This document shows, piece by piece, positions 1 to 9,653 of a stretch of DNA of 64,000 nt. Made by a program: the position numbers and the translations under genes. The notes beneath the pieces are model-generated. The model did no database searches, had not been told where the DNA came from, and saw only the letters and a list, made by a program, of their open reading frames with translations. How positions within the stretch are numbered: the first letter of the stretch is position 1; every line of letters starts with the position of its first letter. Source of the stretch: Venenivibrio stagnispumantis (GTDB lineage: Bacteria; Aquificota; Aquificia; Aquificales; Hydrogenothermaceae); the NCBI RefSeq assembly GCF_900182795.1, contig NZ_FXTX01000005.1:1-64000 (forward strand). Direction: 5' to 3'.

Positions 1-1148
1 ACAGAACCAAGCACTCTTAAAGTTGATAAATCATATTTTGCTGGTATTTCTTCTCCAAATCTCATTAACATTCTTATTGCTGTTGGTGCTGTGTAGAATA
101 CATTTACTCTGTATTTTTCAACATATTCCCACCATATTCCGGGGTGAGGATATACAGGAACTCCTTCCATTATTACAGATGTTATACCATTTGCAAGTGG
201 CCCATATACTATATAACTATGTCCTGTAATCCAGCCAATATCGGCAGTGCACCAATAGATAGTATCTTCTTTTACATCAAAAACTGCTTTTGTTGTTATA
301 TATGTATTTACCATATATCCGCCGGTTGTATGTAATACTCCTTTTGGTTTCCCTGTTGTCCCTGATGTATAGAGTATGAATAATGGGTCTTCTGAATCCA
401 TTATTTCCGGTTCGCAATAGATACTACTATTTTTTATAAGATTTTCAAAATCAATTATATAACTTTCTTTTTCTTCCATCTCATCTTTATCTCTATCCCA
501 AAGGATAACTTTTTCAACAAAATCTAAATCTCTAATAGCTTCTCTTACAACCGGATAAAGAGGTATTCTTTTTCCCCTTCTTTTTGTATAAGTAGCTGTT
601 ATAACTACTTTTGCTTTTGCATCTTGTATCCTTGTTCTTAAAGCACCTTCACTAAATCCGGCAAATACAACGCTATGGATTGCTCCTACTCTTGCACAGG
701 CAAGCATAGAGATTATAGCTTCTATTGTATTTGGCATATATATAGATACTCTATCTCCTTTTTGAGCACCGAGGGATTTTAGCCCATTAGCCAATCTATT
801 TACTTGTTCTAATAGTTCTCCGTAAGTTATCTTTTTTTCATTTCCTTCTTCATCTACATATATGTATGCTACTTTGTTTCTCTTTCCGTTTTTAACATGT
901 CTATCAAGGCAGTTATAGGTGATATTTGTTTTTCCACCTACAAACCATTTTGCATAAGGATAATTCCATTCAAGAACTTTTTCCCATTTAGAAAACCATT
1001 CAAGCTGATTTGCTATTTCGCTCCAAAACTCATCCGGATTTTCTATGGATTTTTTATAAACAGATTCATAATCCGGAAAATTTGCTGTTTTTACTATCTC
1101 TTCCGGTGGGTAATACTTTTCTTCAATTCTTAAATGTAATTCATCCAT
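1..1148 (-). CDS. acs: acetyl-CoA synthetase, N-terminal part (runs off the window)
   Basis: AMP-forming acetate:CoA ligase, converting acetate, ATP and CoA to acetyl-CoA in the cytoplasm. The reverse strand reads an unbroken frame from an ATG at 1148 preceded by GGAGGG; it opens MDELHLRIEEKYYPPEEI and holds the adenylate-forming P-loop ILYTSGTTGKPKG (about residue 260) and CTADIGWITGHSY, both hallmarks of Acs rather than of other acyl-CoA ligases. About 382 residues are present; the C-terminal acetylated-lysine domain lies outside the window. It starts 38 bases after pyrG ends, so it probably ends the same operon. In an autotroph it would salvage acetate into the pool fed by ATP-citrate lyase (inference). 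Confidence 0.93.
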   Translation of the reverse strand, partial: MDELHLRIEEKYYPPEEIVKTANFPDYESVYKKSIENPDEFWSEIANQLEWFSKWEKVLEWNYPYAKWFVGGKTNITYNCLDRHVKNGKRNKVAYIYVDEEGNEKKITYGELLEQVNRLANGLKSLGAQKGDRVSIYMPNTIEAIISMLACARVGAIHSVVFAGFSEGALRTRIQDAKAKVVITATYTKRRGKRIPLYPVVREAIRDLDFVEKVILWDRDKDEMEEKESYIIDFENLIKNSSIYCEPEIMDSEDPLFILYTSGTTGKPKGVLHTTGGYMVNTYITTKAVFDVKEDTIYWCTADIGWITGHSYIVYGPLANGITSVIMEGVPVYPHPGIWWEYVEKYRVNVFYTAPTAIRMLMRFGEEIPAKYDLSTLRVLGS

Positions 1149-1186
1149 TTTTTATCCCTCCTACAAAATTTTTATTCCCCTTAAAT

Positions 1187-2791
1187 TTATAGATTTTTCA
1201 TTTTTTTATCAAGTGAAGCCTGAATAAATGCAACAAATAAAGGATTTGGTGCAAAAGGTTTACTTTTAAATTCCGGATGAAACTGGCAACCTATAAACCA
1301 CGGATGCATATTATCAGGAAGTTCTATAATTTCTGCAAGATTTTTTGCTTTATAAACACCGGATACTATTAATCCTTTTTCTTCCAATATAGGTCTATAT
1401 TTCGGATTTAATTCAAATCTATGTCTATGTCTTTCTGAAATCTCTTCTTGTTTATAAATTGAGTATGCTTTTGTTCCTGGTTTTATATGACATTTATAAG
1501 CTCCAAGCCTCATTGTTCCGCCTTTTTTATCTACTTCTTTTTGTTCAGGCATTATATCTATAACCGGATGAGGTGTATCTATTCTAAATTCTGTTGAGTT
1601 TGCATCTTTTAAGCCGGCCACATTTCTTGCAAATTCTATAACTGCTATCTGCATTCCAAGACATATACCAAAATACGGGATTTTATTTTCCCTTGCAAAT
1701 TTTGCAGTTAATATCTTTCCTTCTACTCCCCTTTCTCCAAAACCTCCCGGAACAAGGATACCATCAAATTTATTTAGCTGCTCAACATTTTCTTCATTTA
1801 TCTCGTCTGCATTAATCCAACTAATATTTACTTTTGTTTTGGTAGGGATTTGGGCATGGATTAATGCTTCATATATACTTTTATAAGCATCTTTAAGCTG
1901 AACATATTTACCTACAATTGCAATATTCACCTCTTTTTCAAGCTTAGATAAAGTATTTACTATTTTTTTCCATTTTGATAAATCAGGCTCTCTATATTCA
2001 ATATTTAGATTTTTTGCAATTACTTTATCTAATCCTTCTTTTTTCAGATATAAAGGAATTTCATAAATAATATTTAAATCCGGTGCAGAAAATACAGCAT
2101 CTTCATCTACATTTGTAAATAATGCTATTTTTTTCTTTATGCTTTTTGGAAGGGGAATTTCAGCTCTTCCTATTAAAATATCTGGCTGTATTCCGATAGC
2201 TCTTAGCTCTTTTACAGAATGCTGGGTTGGTTTTGTTTTTAACTCTCCTGCTACCGATATATAAGGAACATAAGTTAAATGAATATAAACAACATTAGAT
2301 TTACCTTTTTCAAGCCCAATCTGTCTAATTGCTTCTAAAAATGGTAAACTTTCTATATCTCCTACTGTTCCACCAATTTCTACAATAGATATATCATAAC
2401 CTTCAGATGCTTTTTCTATGGCTTTTTTTATCTCATTAGTAAAATGTGGAATAACTTGAACAGTTGCCCCTAAGAATGCTCCTCTTCTTTCTTTTTCAAG
2501 TAAGTTATGATAAAGCTTTCCTGATGTTGTATTGTTATATTTTGTTAAAACTGCATTTGTAAATCTTTCATAATGACCTAAATCTAAATCTGTTTCTGCT
2601 CCATCTTCAGTTACATATACTTCTCCATGTTGATAAGGGTTCATTGTTCCTGGGTCAATATTTAAGTATGGGTCTAATTTTAAAAATGTTATTTTATAAC
2701 CCATTGCTTCAAGAATAGAACCAATACTTGCAGATGTTACTCCTTTTCCAAGTGAAGAAAGAACACCACCAGTTATAAAGATATATTTCAC
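1187..2791 (-). CDS. pyrG: CTP synthase
   Basis: Glutamine-dependent CTP synthase, UTP to CTP, full length at 534 residues. The N-terminal synthetase domain begins [17 protein letters not shown] with its ATP-binding loop, and the C-terminal class I glutamine amidotransferase domain carries the nucleophile motif GICLGMQ (Cys377) and a late HPE for the His-Glu pair. Translation starts at GTG (2789-2791) with GGAG 6 bases upstream. It lies between the rhamnose genes and acs on the same strand; the 100-base gap before it has no convincing terminator, so it may share the rfb transcript. Confidence 0.97.
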   Translation of the reverse strand: MKYIFITGGVLSSLGKGVTSASIGSILEAMGYKITFLKLDPYLNIDPGTMNPYQHGEVYVTEDGAETDLDLGHYERFTNAVLTKYNNTTSGKLYHNLLEKERRGAFLGATVQVIPHFTNEIKKAIEKASEGYDISIVEIGGTVGDIESLPFLEAIRQIGLEKGKSNVVYIHLTYVPYISVAGELKTKPTQHSVKELRAIGIQPDILIGRAEIPLPKSIKKKIALFTNVDEDAVFSAPDLNIIYEIPLYLKKEGLDKVIAKNLNIEYREPDLSKWKKIVNTLSKLEKEVNIAIVGKYVQLKDAYKSIYEALIHAQIPTKTKVNISWINADEINEENVEQLNKFDGILVPGGFGERGVEGKILTAKFARENKIPYFGICLGMQIAVIEFARNVAGLKDANSTEFRIDTPHPVIDIMPEQKEVDKKGGTMRLGAYKCHIKPGTKAYSIYKQEEISERHRHRFELNPKYRPILEEKGLIVSGVYKAKNLAEIIELPDNMHPWFIGCQFHPEFKSKPFAPNPLFVAFIQASLDKKMKNL

Positions 2792-2891
2792 TTTTTGCTC
2801 CTTCTTTAAAAAATTTTGAACTGATATATTTTATCAAAAATTGAGAATTGAGATTTAATACTTTTTACTATGATTATATTAGTAATTTAAT

Positions 2892-3737
2892 TTAGATTTC
2901 TCCGGTATCTATTAATTCCTTTAACTCTTCATTCCATTCTTTTATCTGAATACCAAGCTCTTTGCATATTTTATCATTACTCATAGCTGAAAATCTTGGT
3001 CTTTTAGCAGGTAAGTTAAAATCTTGTTGATAAGCAGGATAGATAAATTTATCTATTTTTTTAAGTTTTAAATATTCTCTTGCCCATTCAAAACGGGATG
3101 TATATCCGGAATTTGTTAAATGATATAAACCGGTTAATCCTTTTTGTATTGATTTTAAAGTTATATCTACTATGGTTCTTGTAGATGTAGGAACTGAAAA
3201 TTCATCACAGGCTATTTTTAAATATTCCTGAGACTCTGCCCAATAGTTAAGTTTATATAAAAAGTTTTGTTTTCCTTCTCCATAAACCCAGCTTACCCGA
3301 AAAATTATATATCTTTCTAAAATATTTTGAATATTCTTTTCTCCAATATATTTTGATATTGCATATCTACTTAATGGATTTGGAATATCTTCTTCTGTAT
3401 ATAATCCTTCTTTTTTTCCATCAAAAACATAATCTGTGGAATAATGGATTAATAAAGATTTTGTTTCTAAGGAAGCTACTGCAAGATTATATACACCGGC
3501 TCCATTAACAGCATAAGCTTTTTCAAACTCTTCTTCTGCTTTATCAACAAGATTATATGCAGCACAATTTATAATAATATCCGGTTTATACTCTTTTATG
3601 GTTTTAATAACATTTTCAAAATTAGATATATCAAGCTCTTCTTTTGATAAAGCTAAAAAATCTATATTTTTTTCATTAAATCTTTTTATAAACTCGTTTG
3701 CAAGCTGACCTTTTGACCCTGTTAAAAATATTTTCAT
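2892..3737 (-). CDS. rfbD: dTDP-4-dehydrorhamnose reductase
   Basis: Last step of dTDP-L-rhamnose synthesis, NAD(P)H reduction of dTDP-4-keto-rhamnose. 281 residues, the usual length of the RmlD family. The Rossmann loop is GSKGQLANEF near the start, followed by the family's CAAYNLVDKAEEE and the SDR active-site stretch YAISKYIGE (Tyr-x3-Lys). Its ATG overlaps the rfbB stop by 4 bases, which suggests translational coupling. It closes the rfbA-C-B-D block, so the product should feed a surface polysaccharide. Confidence 0.95.
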   Translation of the reverse strand: MKIFLTGSKGQLANEFIKRFNEKNIDFLALSKEELDISNFENVIKTIKEYKPDIIINCAAYNLVDKAEEEFEKAYAVNGAGVYNLAVASLETKSLLIHYSTDYVFDGKKEGLYTEEDIPNPLSRYAISKYIGEKNIQNILERYIIFRVSWVYGEGKQNFLYKLNYWAESQEYLKIACDEFSVPTSTRTIVDITLKSIQKGLTGLYHLTNSGYTSRFEWAREYLKLKKIDKFIYPAYQQDFNLPAKRPRFSAMSNDKICKELGIQIKEWNEELKELIDTGEI

Positions 3738-4726
3738 CTATAAACCTTTTCCCAATAATCTTTTAAATATTTTAATTTTCTTTCTACCCAGCTTATATTT
3801 TCAAGATACCATTTAACGGTTTTTTCTATACCTTCTTCAAATTTTATTTTTGCTTTCCATCCTATCTCTTTTTCAATTTTATCTGTATTTAATGAATATC
3901 TAAAATCATGCCCCGGTCTATCTTTTACAAAGGTTATTAAGCTTTCTGGTTTTTTTAGAATATTTAAAATTGATTTAACTACATCTATATTTTTTCTTTC
4001 TTCTCCACTACCTACATTATATATCTCTCCGATTTTTCCTTTTTGTATTATTTCAAAAACAGCATCTGCACAGTCAGATACAAAAAGCCATTCCCTTATA
4101 TTTTCTCCTCTACCATAAACTGGTATAGGTTCGTTATTTAATGCTTTTAGGATTACAACCGGAATAAGTTTTTCCGGATATTGCCAATATCCATAATTGT
4201 TAGATGGTCTAACTGTTATAACCGGAACTCCATAAGTTCTATAATATGCCCTTCCAAGCATATCTGCTGAAGCCTTTGATACAGAATAAGGTGAATTTGG
4301 ATTTAAAGGTGTATCTTCATAAAACTGCCCTTCTTCTGTTTCAAGCTCTCCATACACTTCATCTGTTGCAATATTTATAAATTTTTGTATTCCTGTATCT
4401 CTTGCTACATCTAATAAGATTTGTGTTCCTTTTATATTTGTTTCAATAAAAGGTGTTGGGTCTAATATACTTCTATCTACATGGCTTTCTGCCGCCCAAT
4501 GGACTACAATATCCGGTTTTTCTTTTTTAAATATAAATTCTATAAACTCTTTATTTGTTATATCTGCTTTATAAAATTTTATCTTATCTTCAACTTCTTT
4601 TAATCTTTCTAAATCTCCTGCATAAGTAAGTTTATCAATAACAACTGTATCAAATCCTTTTTTAACTGCCTGTCTTACAAATTCACTTCCTATAAATCCG
4701 GCTCCACCTGTTATAAGTAATTTCAA
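3734..4726 (-). CDS. rfbB: dTDP-glucose 4,6-dehydratase
   Basis: Converts dTDP-glucose to dTDP-4-keto-6-deoxyglucose using bound NAD. I chose the TTG at 4724-4726: GGAGG, encoded by the last codons of rfbC, lies 5 bases upstream, and the protein then begins MKLLITGGAGFIGSEF with the Rossmann loop at residues 7-13, as in the family. A longer ATG start at 4744 would lie inside rfbC and add 6 residues without a ribosome site. Further motifs are HWAAESHVDRS, the catalytic TDEVYGE and YSVSKAS. 330 residues. It is coupled to rfbC (1 base apart) and rfbD (4-base overlap). Confidence 0.96.
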   Translation of the reverse strand: MKLLITGGAGFIGSEFVRQAVKKGFDTVVIDKLTYAGDLERLKEVEDKIKFYKADITNKEFIEFIFKKEKPDIVVHWAAESHVDRSILDPTPFIETNIKGTQILLDVARDTGIQKFINIATDEVYGELETEEGQFYEDTPLNPNSPYSVSKASADMLGRAYYRTYGVPVITVRPSNNYGYWQYPEKLIPVVILKALNNEPIPVYGRGENIREWLFVSDCADAVFEIIQKGKIGEIYNVGSGEERKNIDVVKSILNILKKPESLITFVKDRPGHDFRYSLNTDKIEKEIGWKAKIKFEEGIEKTVKWYLENISWVERKLKYLKDYWEKVYR

Positions 4727-4727
4727 T

Positions 4728-5294
4728 TTATCCTCCATATACAAAATTTATATCTGCATCTTTTAATAAAGGTAGATTTTTATCTTTTTCTGATAGAATT
4801 ATATTATCAATTTGAGGCCATTTTATATTTATATCGGGGTCATTCCATATTATACCTGCATCGTGCTGAGGAGAATATTCTCCACCACTTACTTTGTATA
4901 TAATTTCTGCTTCTTCTGAAAGGGTTAAAAATCCGTGAGCAAATCCTTTTGGTATCCAGAGCATTAATCTATTTTCTTCTGATAATTCAAAAGCTACCCA
5001 TTTTCCAAATGTTGGGCTATTCTTTCTAATATCAACTGCCACATCAAAAATTTTCCCTTTTATACATCTAACTAACTTTCCCTGAGCAAATGGCTCTTTT
5101 TGATAATGAAGACCTCTTAATACTCCTTTAATTGATTTTGAGTGATTATCCTGTATAAAATCTGTATCTATACCGGCTTTTTCAAAATCGGATTTTTTAT
5201 ATGTTTCCATAAAAAAGCCACGGTTATCACCAAATATTTTTGGTTTTATAATTATTACTTCCGGTATTTCTGTCTTTATAAACTCAAAAGGCAT
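4728..5294 (-). CDS. rfbC: dTDP-4-dehydrorhamnose 3,5-epimerase
   Basis: Cupin-fold epimerase acting between RfbB and RfbD. 188 residues, typical for RmlC. Motifs visible are DNRGFFMETYKKSDF, the substrate-binding QDNHSKSIKGVLRGLHYQ with the catalytic His in RGLHYQ, and WIPKGFAHGFLTLSE. Its ATG shares one base with the stop of the PIN toxin gene (TAATG), so its translation is probably coupled to a toxin gene, an unusual arrangement for this pathway. The last codons double as the ribosome site of rfbB. Confidence 0.96.
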   Translation of the reverse strand: MPFEFIKTEIPEVIIIKPKIFGDNRGFFMETYKKSDFEKAGIDTDFIQDNHSKSIKGVLRGLHYQKEPFAQGKLVRCIKGKIFDVAVDIRKNSPTFGKWVAFELSEENRLMLWIPKGFAHGFLTLSEEAEIIYKVSGGEYSPQHDAGIIWNDPDINIKWPQIDNIILSEKDKNLPLLKDADINFVYGG

Positions 5295-5698
5295 TAAGGC
5301 TCTCCTATTATTTCTTTTGGTGTTTTTCTTTTTATATCTGTTTTATCAAAATCTTTATCAAAACTTACTAATATAAGATTATATTTTTTAGAAAGATAAT
5401 ATTGATAGGCATCATCAAGGTCTATATTAAAATTTTTGATTATATCAATAACTTTATATAAATCATTAGGTTCTATAGCTAAAATATTAACTCCTGAAGT
5501 AGTAATATCATCCAAAAACATATTAGCTGTTTCAAATTCTTTTAGTTTTGTAAGTATCAATATAATTGAATGTAAAGAAAAATCCGACATTGCTAAATAA
5601 ATACTATCAACTTTACTTAAAAAATCAAAAGCTTCTTCACTTTTCTCTTGCTCTAATAAAATTTCAAGCCATATATTGGTATCTATTAAGTATTTCAT
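5294..5698 (-). CDS. PIN-domain toxin (VapC type)
   Basis: Probable ribonuclease toxin. 134 residues with the PIN pattern: first acidic residue in YLIDTNIWLE (Asp6), a central Glu, NIDLDDAYQYYL (paired Asp near residue 94) and a late SFDKDFDKTD. PIN proteins cut RNA with Mg2+ held by these acids (family knowledge). It overlaps its putative antitoxin gene by 4 bases (ATGA) and overlaps the start of rfbC by 1 base. Lying inside the rhamnose operon, it may stabilise that locus or simply have inserted there. Which RNA it cuts is not visible. Confidence 0.82.
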   Translation of the reverse strand: MKYLIDTNIWLEILLEQEKSEEAFDFLSKVDSIYLAMSDFSLHSIILILTKLKEFETANMFLDDITTSGVNILAIEPNDLYKVIDIIKNFNIDLDDAYQYYLSKKYNLILVSFDKDFDKTDIKRKTPKEIIGEP

Positions 5699-5916
5699 CT
5701 AAAATTTATTCTCCACTCTAAAGCTTTTTTTTGAAGTTCTAAAGAAGTAAAATCTTTTTTATATTTGCTTAAATTTCCTTTCCATTTTAATGACAATCTT
5801 TTTTTTGTTTTTGATTTTGTTAATAAATACTCAGCAAAGTCTTTAACTTCTCTTTTTAAATCTTCTGGCAAATTTTCTATTAATTTTATGATTTCTTCAT
5901 TTTTTACTGTTTCCAT
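5695..5916 (-). CDS. antitoxin of the PIN toxin, DUF2281-like
   Basis: Small 73-residue protein opening with a helical segment (EIIKLIENLPEDLKREVKDFAEYLL) that matches the DUF2281 type of antitoxin found before PIN toxins, followed by a basic, lysine-rich tail with KKRLSLKWKG. The first part is presumably the folded or DNA-binding region and the tail the toxin-wrapping part (inference). The gene starts 14 bases after rfbA stops and overlaps the toxin by 4 bases. No DNA-binding motif of the RHH or AbrB kind is obvious. Confidence 0.75.
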   Translation of the reverse strand: METVKNEEIIKLIENLPEDLKREVKDFAEYLLTKSKTKKRLSLKWKGNLSKYKKDFTSLELQKKALEWRINFR

Positions 5917-5930
5917 AATTACCTCTAATT

Positions 5931-6806
5931 TTAAGATTGAGCTATTTCTATTAAATATTTTCCATATTCTGTTTTTTTCAAAGGCTTAGCAAGTTCTAAA
6001 AGTTGCTCTTTATCTATCCAACCATTTCTATAAGCTATCTCTTCAATACAACCTACCATAAGACCTGTTCTTTTTTCTATTGTAGCGACAAATTCACCGG
6101 CTTCAAGAAAGCTATCATGGGTTCCTGCATCAAACCAAGCAAATCCTCTTCCAAGAAGTTTTACCTTTAATTTTCCTTTTTTCAAATATTCTTCATTTAC
6201 AGATGTAATTTCAAGCTCTCCTCTATCGGAAGGTTTTATATTTTTTGCTATATTTATTGCTTCTTTATCATAAAAATACATACCGACAACTGCATAATTA
6301 GATTTTGGTTTTTTGGGTTTTTCTTCAATAGACAAAACATTTCCATTTTCATCAAATTCTACTACTCCAAATCTTTCCGGGTCTTTTACCGAATATCCAA
6401 AAACATAAGCTCCACCATTTTTTTCAACATCTTTTTTTGCTTCTTCCATAATCTTTACAATATCATGACCGAAAAATATGTTATCTCCAAGCATATAACA
6501 GATATTATCATTTTTTATAAAATCTTCTGCAAGAATAAGTCCTTCTGCAAGTCCATTTGGTTTTTGTTGCAAAACATATTTTACATTCATTCCAAGATGG
6601 GAGCCATCTTTAAATAATTTTTCAAAACTTGGTTTATCTTCCGGATTAACTACAAATAAAACATCTTTTATTTTTAAAAGCATAACCAATGAAAGTGGAT
6701 AATAAATCATAGGCTTGTTATAAATTGGTAATAGATGCTTATTTATAGATTGAGTAACCGGATAAAGTCTTGTCCCGCTTCCACCCGCAAGTATAACTGC
6801 TTTCAT
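5931..6806 (-). CDS. rfbA: glucose-1-phosphate thymidylyltransferase
   Basis: Makes dTDP-glucose from glucose-1-phosphate and dTTP, the entry to dTDP-rhamnose. 291 residues, normal for RmlA. The nucleotidyltransferase signature [11 protein letters not shown] is at residues 8-18, then [20 protein letters not shown] (metal-binding Asp) and [15 protein letters not shown]. First gene of the minus-strand operon, behind the TTGATG-N17-TATAAT promoter at 6850-6878. Confidence 0.97.
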   Translation of the reverse strand: MKAVILAGGSGTRLYPVTQSINKHLLPIYNKPMIYYPLSLVMLLKIKDVLFVVNPEDKPSFEKLFKDGSHLGMNVKYVLQQKPNGLAEGLILAEDFIKNDNICYMLGDNIFFGHDIVKIMEEAKKDVEKNGGAYVFGYSVKDPERFGVVEFDENGNVLSIEEKPKKPKSNYAVVGMYFYDKEAINIAKNIKPSDRGELEITSVNEEYLKKGKLKVKLLGRGFAWFDAGTHDSFLEAGEFVATIEKRTGLMVGCIEEIAYRNGWIDKEQLLELAKPLKKTEYGKYLIEIAQS

Positions 6807-6843
6807 AAATAATTTTTCTCCTCAACTTTTATTAATTTTGTCA

Positions 6844-6878
6844 TTAAAAATTATACATTTTTTTGATATAATCATCAA
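6844..6878. promoter_or_regulatory. face-to-face overlapping promoters for rfbA (minus) and the aldo/keto reductase gene (plus)
   Basis: On the minus strand TTGATG (6873-6878) and TATAAT (6850-6855) are exactly 17 bases apart and point at rfbA. On the plus strand TTAAAA (6844-6849) and TATAAT (6867-6872) are also 17 apart and point at the aldo/keto reductase. The two core promoters occupy the same 35 bases, so two polymerases could not sit there together. The match of the plus -35 box is only moderate. Confidence 0.6.
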
Positions 6879-6913
6879 AGCTTAAAGCTTAATAAGATAA
6901 AGGAGATAAGATT

Positions 6914-7930
6914 ATGATATATAAAAAATTTTTAGATTTAGAACTATCAGAGATAGGAATAGGAACATATCTTGGAAATCCGGATATTCAGACAGATAAA
7001 AATTACGAAGAAGCTATAAAAACTGCTATAGAACTTGGTGTAAATGTTATTGATACTGCAATAAATTACAGAAATATGAGAAGTGAAAGGGTTATAGGTA
7101 AAGTTATAAAAAATTATGATAGGAAAAATTTAGTTATATCAACAAAAGGTGGCTATTTCCCTATTGATGCAGATTTAAATATTACAGATATTACGAAATA
7201 TTTAAAAGAAAATTTTATAGATACCGGAATAATCTCAAAAGAAGATATAACACCTTACGGAAATATAATTTCTCCTAAATATATAGATTGGTCATTTGAG
7301 AAAAGCTTAGAAAATCTTAATACTGATTATATAGATATTTATTTTTTACATAATCCGGAAGACCAGCTTCAGATAATAGATAAGGAAAAGTTTTATAGAA
7401 AATTATGGGCTACATTCAGATTATTAGAAGGTAAGATAAAAGAAAATAAATTAAGATATTACGGAATTGCTACATGGAACGGTTTAAGGGCAAAACCAAC
7501 AGATAAACAATATCTTAATTTAAAAGAGATATACGATATAGCTGTAGAAGTAGGTGGAGAAAATCATCATTTTAGATTTATCCAACTTCCTTATAATGTT
7601 GCAATGACCGAAGCTTACTCATTAAAAAATCAAGAAGGAAATTTATCAGTGCTGGAGTTATCTAAAAAATTAAATATTTATGTTTATACAAGTGCTACAT
7701 TATTTCAAGGAAGGGTAATAAGACAACTACCGGATATAACAAAACAGATTTTTAAAGTTGAAAAAGATATACACGTTCCAATCCAATTTGTAAGAAGCAC
7801 ACCTAACATAGGAACAGCTTTAATAGGAATGAGTAAAAAAGAACATGTAATTGAAAATTTAGAGATAGAAAAATATCCAAAACTTACACCGGAAGAATTT
7901 GAAGCTTTATTTGAAAAAGCAAAAAAATAG
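6914..7930 (+). CDS. aldo/keto reductase family protein
   Basis: Probable NAD(P)H-dependent aldehyde or ketone reductase, cytoplasmic TIM barrel. 338 residues. It has the early GIGTYLGN, DTAINYRNMRSERVIGK (Asp and Tyr of the catalytic tetrad), STKGGYF (Lys) and YFLHNPEDQ (His); a C-terminal GTALIGMSKKEHVIENL resembles the cofactor-binding end of the family. There is an insert after STKGGYFPID compared with short members. Substrate cannot be told. It is transcribed away from rfbA and is followed 16 bases later by mtaB. Confidence 0.88.
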   Translation: MIYKKFLDLELSEIGIGTYLGNPDIQTDKNYEEAIKTAIELGVNVIDTAINYRNMRSERVIGKVIKNYDRKNLVISTKGGYFPIDADLNITDITKYLKENFIDTGIISKEDITPYGNIISPKYIDWSFEKSLENLNTDYIDIYFLHNPEDQLQIIDKEKFYRKLWATFRLLEGKIKENKLRYYGIATWNGLRAKPTDKQYLNLKEIYDIAVEVGGENHHFRFIQLPYNVAMTEAYSLKNQEGNLSVLELSKKLNIYVYTSATLFQGRVIRQLPDITKQIFKVEKDIHVPIQFVRSTPNIGTALIGMSKKEHVIENLEIEKYPKLTPEEFEALFEKAKK

Positions 7931-7946
7931 GAATAGGTTGTATATT

Positions 7947-9251
7947 ATGAAAAATCTAAAAGTAGCAGTCAATACCATAGGATGTAGAATGAACCAGTTT
8001 GAATCTTCTGCAATAGAAGAGAAATTTTTTGAAAAAGGATATCAGATAACTGATTTTGAAGATATTGCAGATATTTATATAATAAACACATGCACCGTTA
8101 CAAATGATGCAGACAGAACATCAAGAAAAATTATCAGAAAAGCAAAAAAACAAAACCCAAGGGCAGTAGTAGTAGCAACCGGATGTTATGCTCAGGTAAA
8201 GCCGGAAGAACTTGCTAAAATGGAAGAGATAGATATTGTAGTAGGCAATTCCCATAAAACAGATATACTTGATATAGTAGAAAATTATATAAATGAAAAA
8301 TTTCAAGAAAAAATCCTTGTAAATAATATTTTCAGAGAAAATGATTTTAAAACATTCCAGATAAGCACATTTTTTGAAGGAGCAAGACCTATCTTAAAAG
8401 TCCAAGAAGGATGTAATAGCTTTTGTAGCTTTTGTATAATACCATTTGCAAGAGGAAAAGTAAGAAGTGCAAAAATAGAAGATATTGTAAATCAAGCAAA
8501 AATATTAGCAGAAAGAGGATATAAAGAAATAGTCCTTACCGGAACCCAGCTATCCCAATACGGATACGACCATAAAGAAGGATATTTATTAGATTTATTA
8601 AAAAAACTATCAGAGATAGAAAATTTAAAAAGAATAAGATTATCTTCAATGGGAATAAATGAGCTAAATGATGAGCTTATAGATTTTATAACAGAAAATC
8701 CCAAAATTGCTAAGCATTTCCATCTTTCTATCCAATCAGCAGATGATAAAGTTTTAAAAGATATGAGGAGAGATTATACTGTAAAAGATTATATAAAAGT
8801 AGTTGAGAAAATACTGAAAAAAGCACCGGAAACTGCCATAGGAACAGATATAATAACCGGATTTCCCACAGAGGATAAAACAGCTTTTGAAAATTCATTA
8901 AAAAATATAGAAAAAATACCTTTTGCATATATTCATGTTTTTACATATTCAGAAAGAGAAGGAACAATAGCAACAAAATTAAAATCAGTAGTATCACCAC
9001 AAGAAAAGAAAGAAAGAACCCAAATATTAAGAGATATAAGTTATCAAAAAAATTTAGAATTTAGAAGAAAATTTCTACAAAAAGAGATGGAATTTTTAAT
9101 AATTTCTGAAAAAGATGGAAAGAAAATAGGACTTACTTCAAATTATATTCATGCTTATATAGAAACAGAAAAAGATATAAATCAATTTGTAAATGCAAAA
9201 TTAAGCATCCTTGGTAAAGAAAGAGAAGATAATATAGCAGTTGAATGTTAG
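7947..9251 (+). CDS. mtaB: tRNA threonylcarbamoyladenosine methylthiotransferase MtaB
   Basis: Radical SAM enzyme adding methylthio to t6A37 of tRNA (ms2t6A). I start it at the ATG of 7947, giving MKNLKVAVNTIGCRMNQFES; an earlier in-frame start would overlap the previous gene. The N-terminal UPF0004 cluster uses Cys13, Cys49 and Cys80, and the radical SAM cluster is CNSFCSFC (Cys156, Cys160, Cys163). GCRMNQFES and FARGKVRS fit MtaB better than MiaB or RimO. 434 residues with a short C-terminal TRAM-like part. Confidence 0.92.
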   Translation: MKNLKVAVNTIGCRMNQFESSAIEEKFFEKGYQITDFEDIADIYIINTCTVTNDADRTSRKIIRKAKKQNPRAVVVATGCYAQVKPEELAKMEEIDIVVGNSHKTDILDIVENYINEKFQEKILVNNIFRENDFKTFQISTFFEGARPILKVQEGCNSFCSFCIIPFARGKVRSAKIEDIVNQAKILAERGYKEIVLTGTQLSQYGYDHKEGYLLDLLKKLSEIENLKRIRLSSMGINELNDELIDFITENPKIAKHFHLSIQSADDKVLKDMRRDYTVKDYIKVVEKILKKAPETAIGTDIITGFPTEDKTAFENSLKNIEKIPFAYIHVFTYSEREGTIATKLKSVVSPQEKKERTQILRDISYQKNLEFRRKFLQKEMEFLIISEKDGKKIGLTSNYIHAYIETEKDINQFVNAKLSILGKEREDNIAVEC

Positions 9252-9308
9252 TTAATTATATTTAAAATTAATGGTAAAAATCTGAGTTTGTAGATTATTG
9301 TAAAGTTC

Positions 9309-9653
9309 TTATTGTTCGTTTTCCAAAACTTTTTTAGTTAAATTTTCTAATTCATCAAGTTCATTTTCTATAACGTCCCAGATTATCTCTATATCTACTC
9401 CCCAGTAATGATGAACTATAATATCTCTCAAACCGGATATTTCTTTACAAAAATAAGGATATTTTTCCTTTATCTCAGATGGAATATTTTTTGCCGCCTC
9501 TCCTATATTTTCAAGAGCCTTTAAAACTGCAAAGAGTATGAGCTTACTGTTCTCCAAATCTTCTAAACTATTAATGTTAGAAGTAAATTCCTTGATTAAT
9601 TCAATATTTTCAAGAATATCTTTTAAAAAAAGTTTATATTCTCGTTTAGACAT
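9309..9653 (-). CDS. hepT: HEPN toxin HepT
   Basis: Toxin of a HEPN/MNT toxin-antitoxin pair, a probable RNase. 114 helical residues with the exact family motif R-x4-H-x-Y at Arg76, His81 and Tyr83 (RDIIVHHY). In studied MntA-HepT systems the antitoxin inactivates the toxin by AMPylating the tyrosine of this motif (known of the family). The gene overlaps mntA by 8 bases, downstream of it. It lies about 0.7 kb from a CRISPR array. No second copy of this pair is seen in the window. Confidence 0.93.
   Translation of the reverse strand: MSKREYKLFLKDILENIELIKEFTSNINSLEDLENSKLILFAVLKALENIGEAAKNIPSEIKEKYPYFCKEISGLRDIIVHHYWGVDIEIIWDVIENELDELENLTKKVLENEQ

Noticed and set aside
23-335. Overlapping plus-strand frames at the left edge
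   Set aside because: They are antisense to a clear acetyl-CoA synthetase frame, have no ribosome site and no recognisable protein.
2792-2891. Possible pyrG attenuator or separate promoter
   Set aside because: No stem-loop or C-run leader and no -35/-10 pair with good spacing was found on the minus strand.
6875-6892. Repeated AAGCTT near the aldo/keto reductase start
   Set aside because: AAGCTT is self-complementary and occurs twice by simple repetition; too short to claim an operator.
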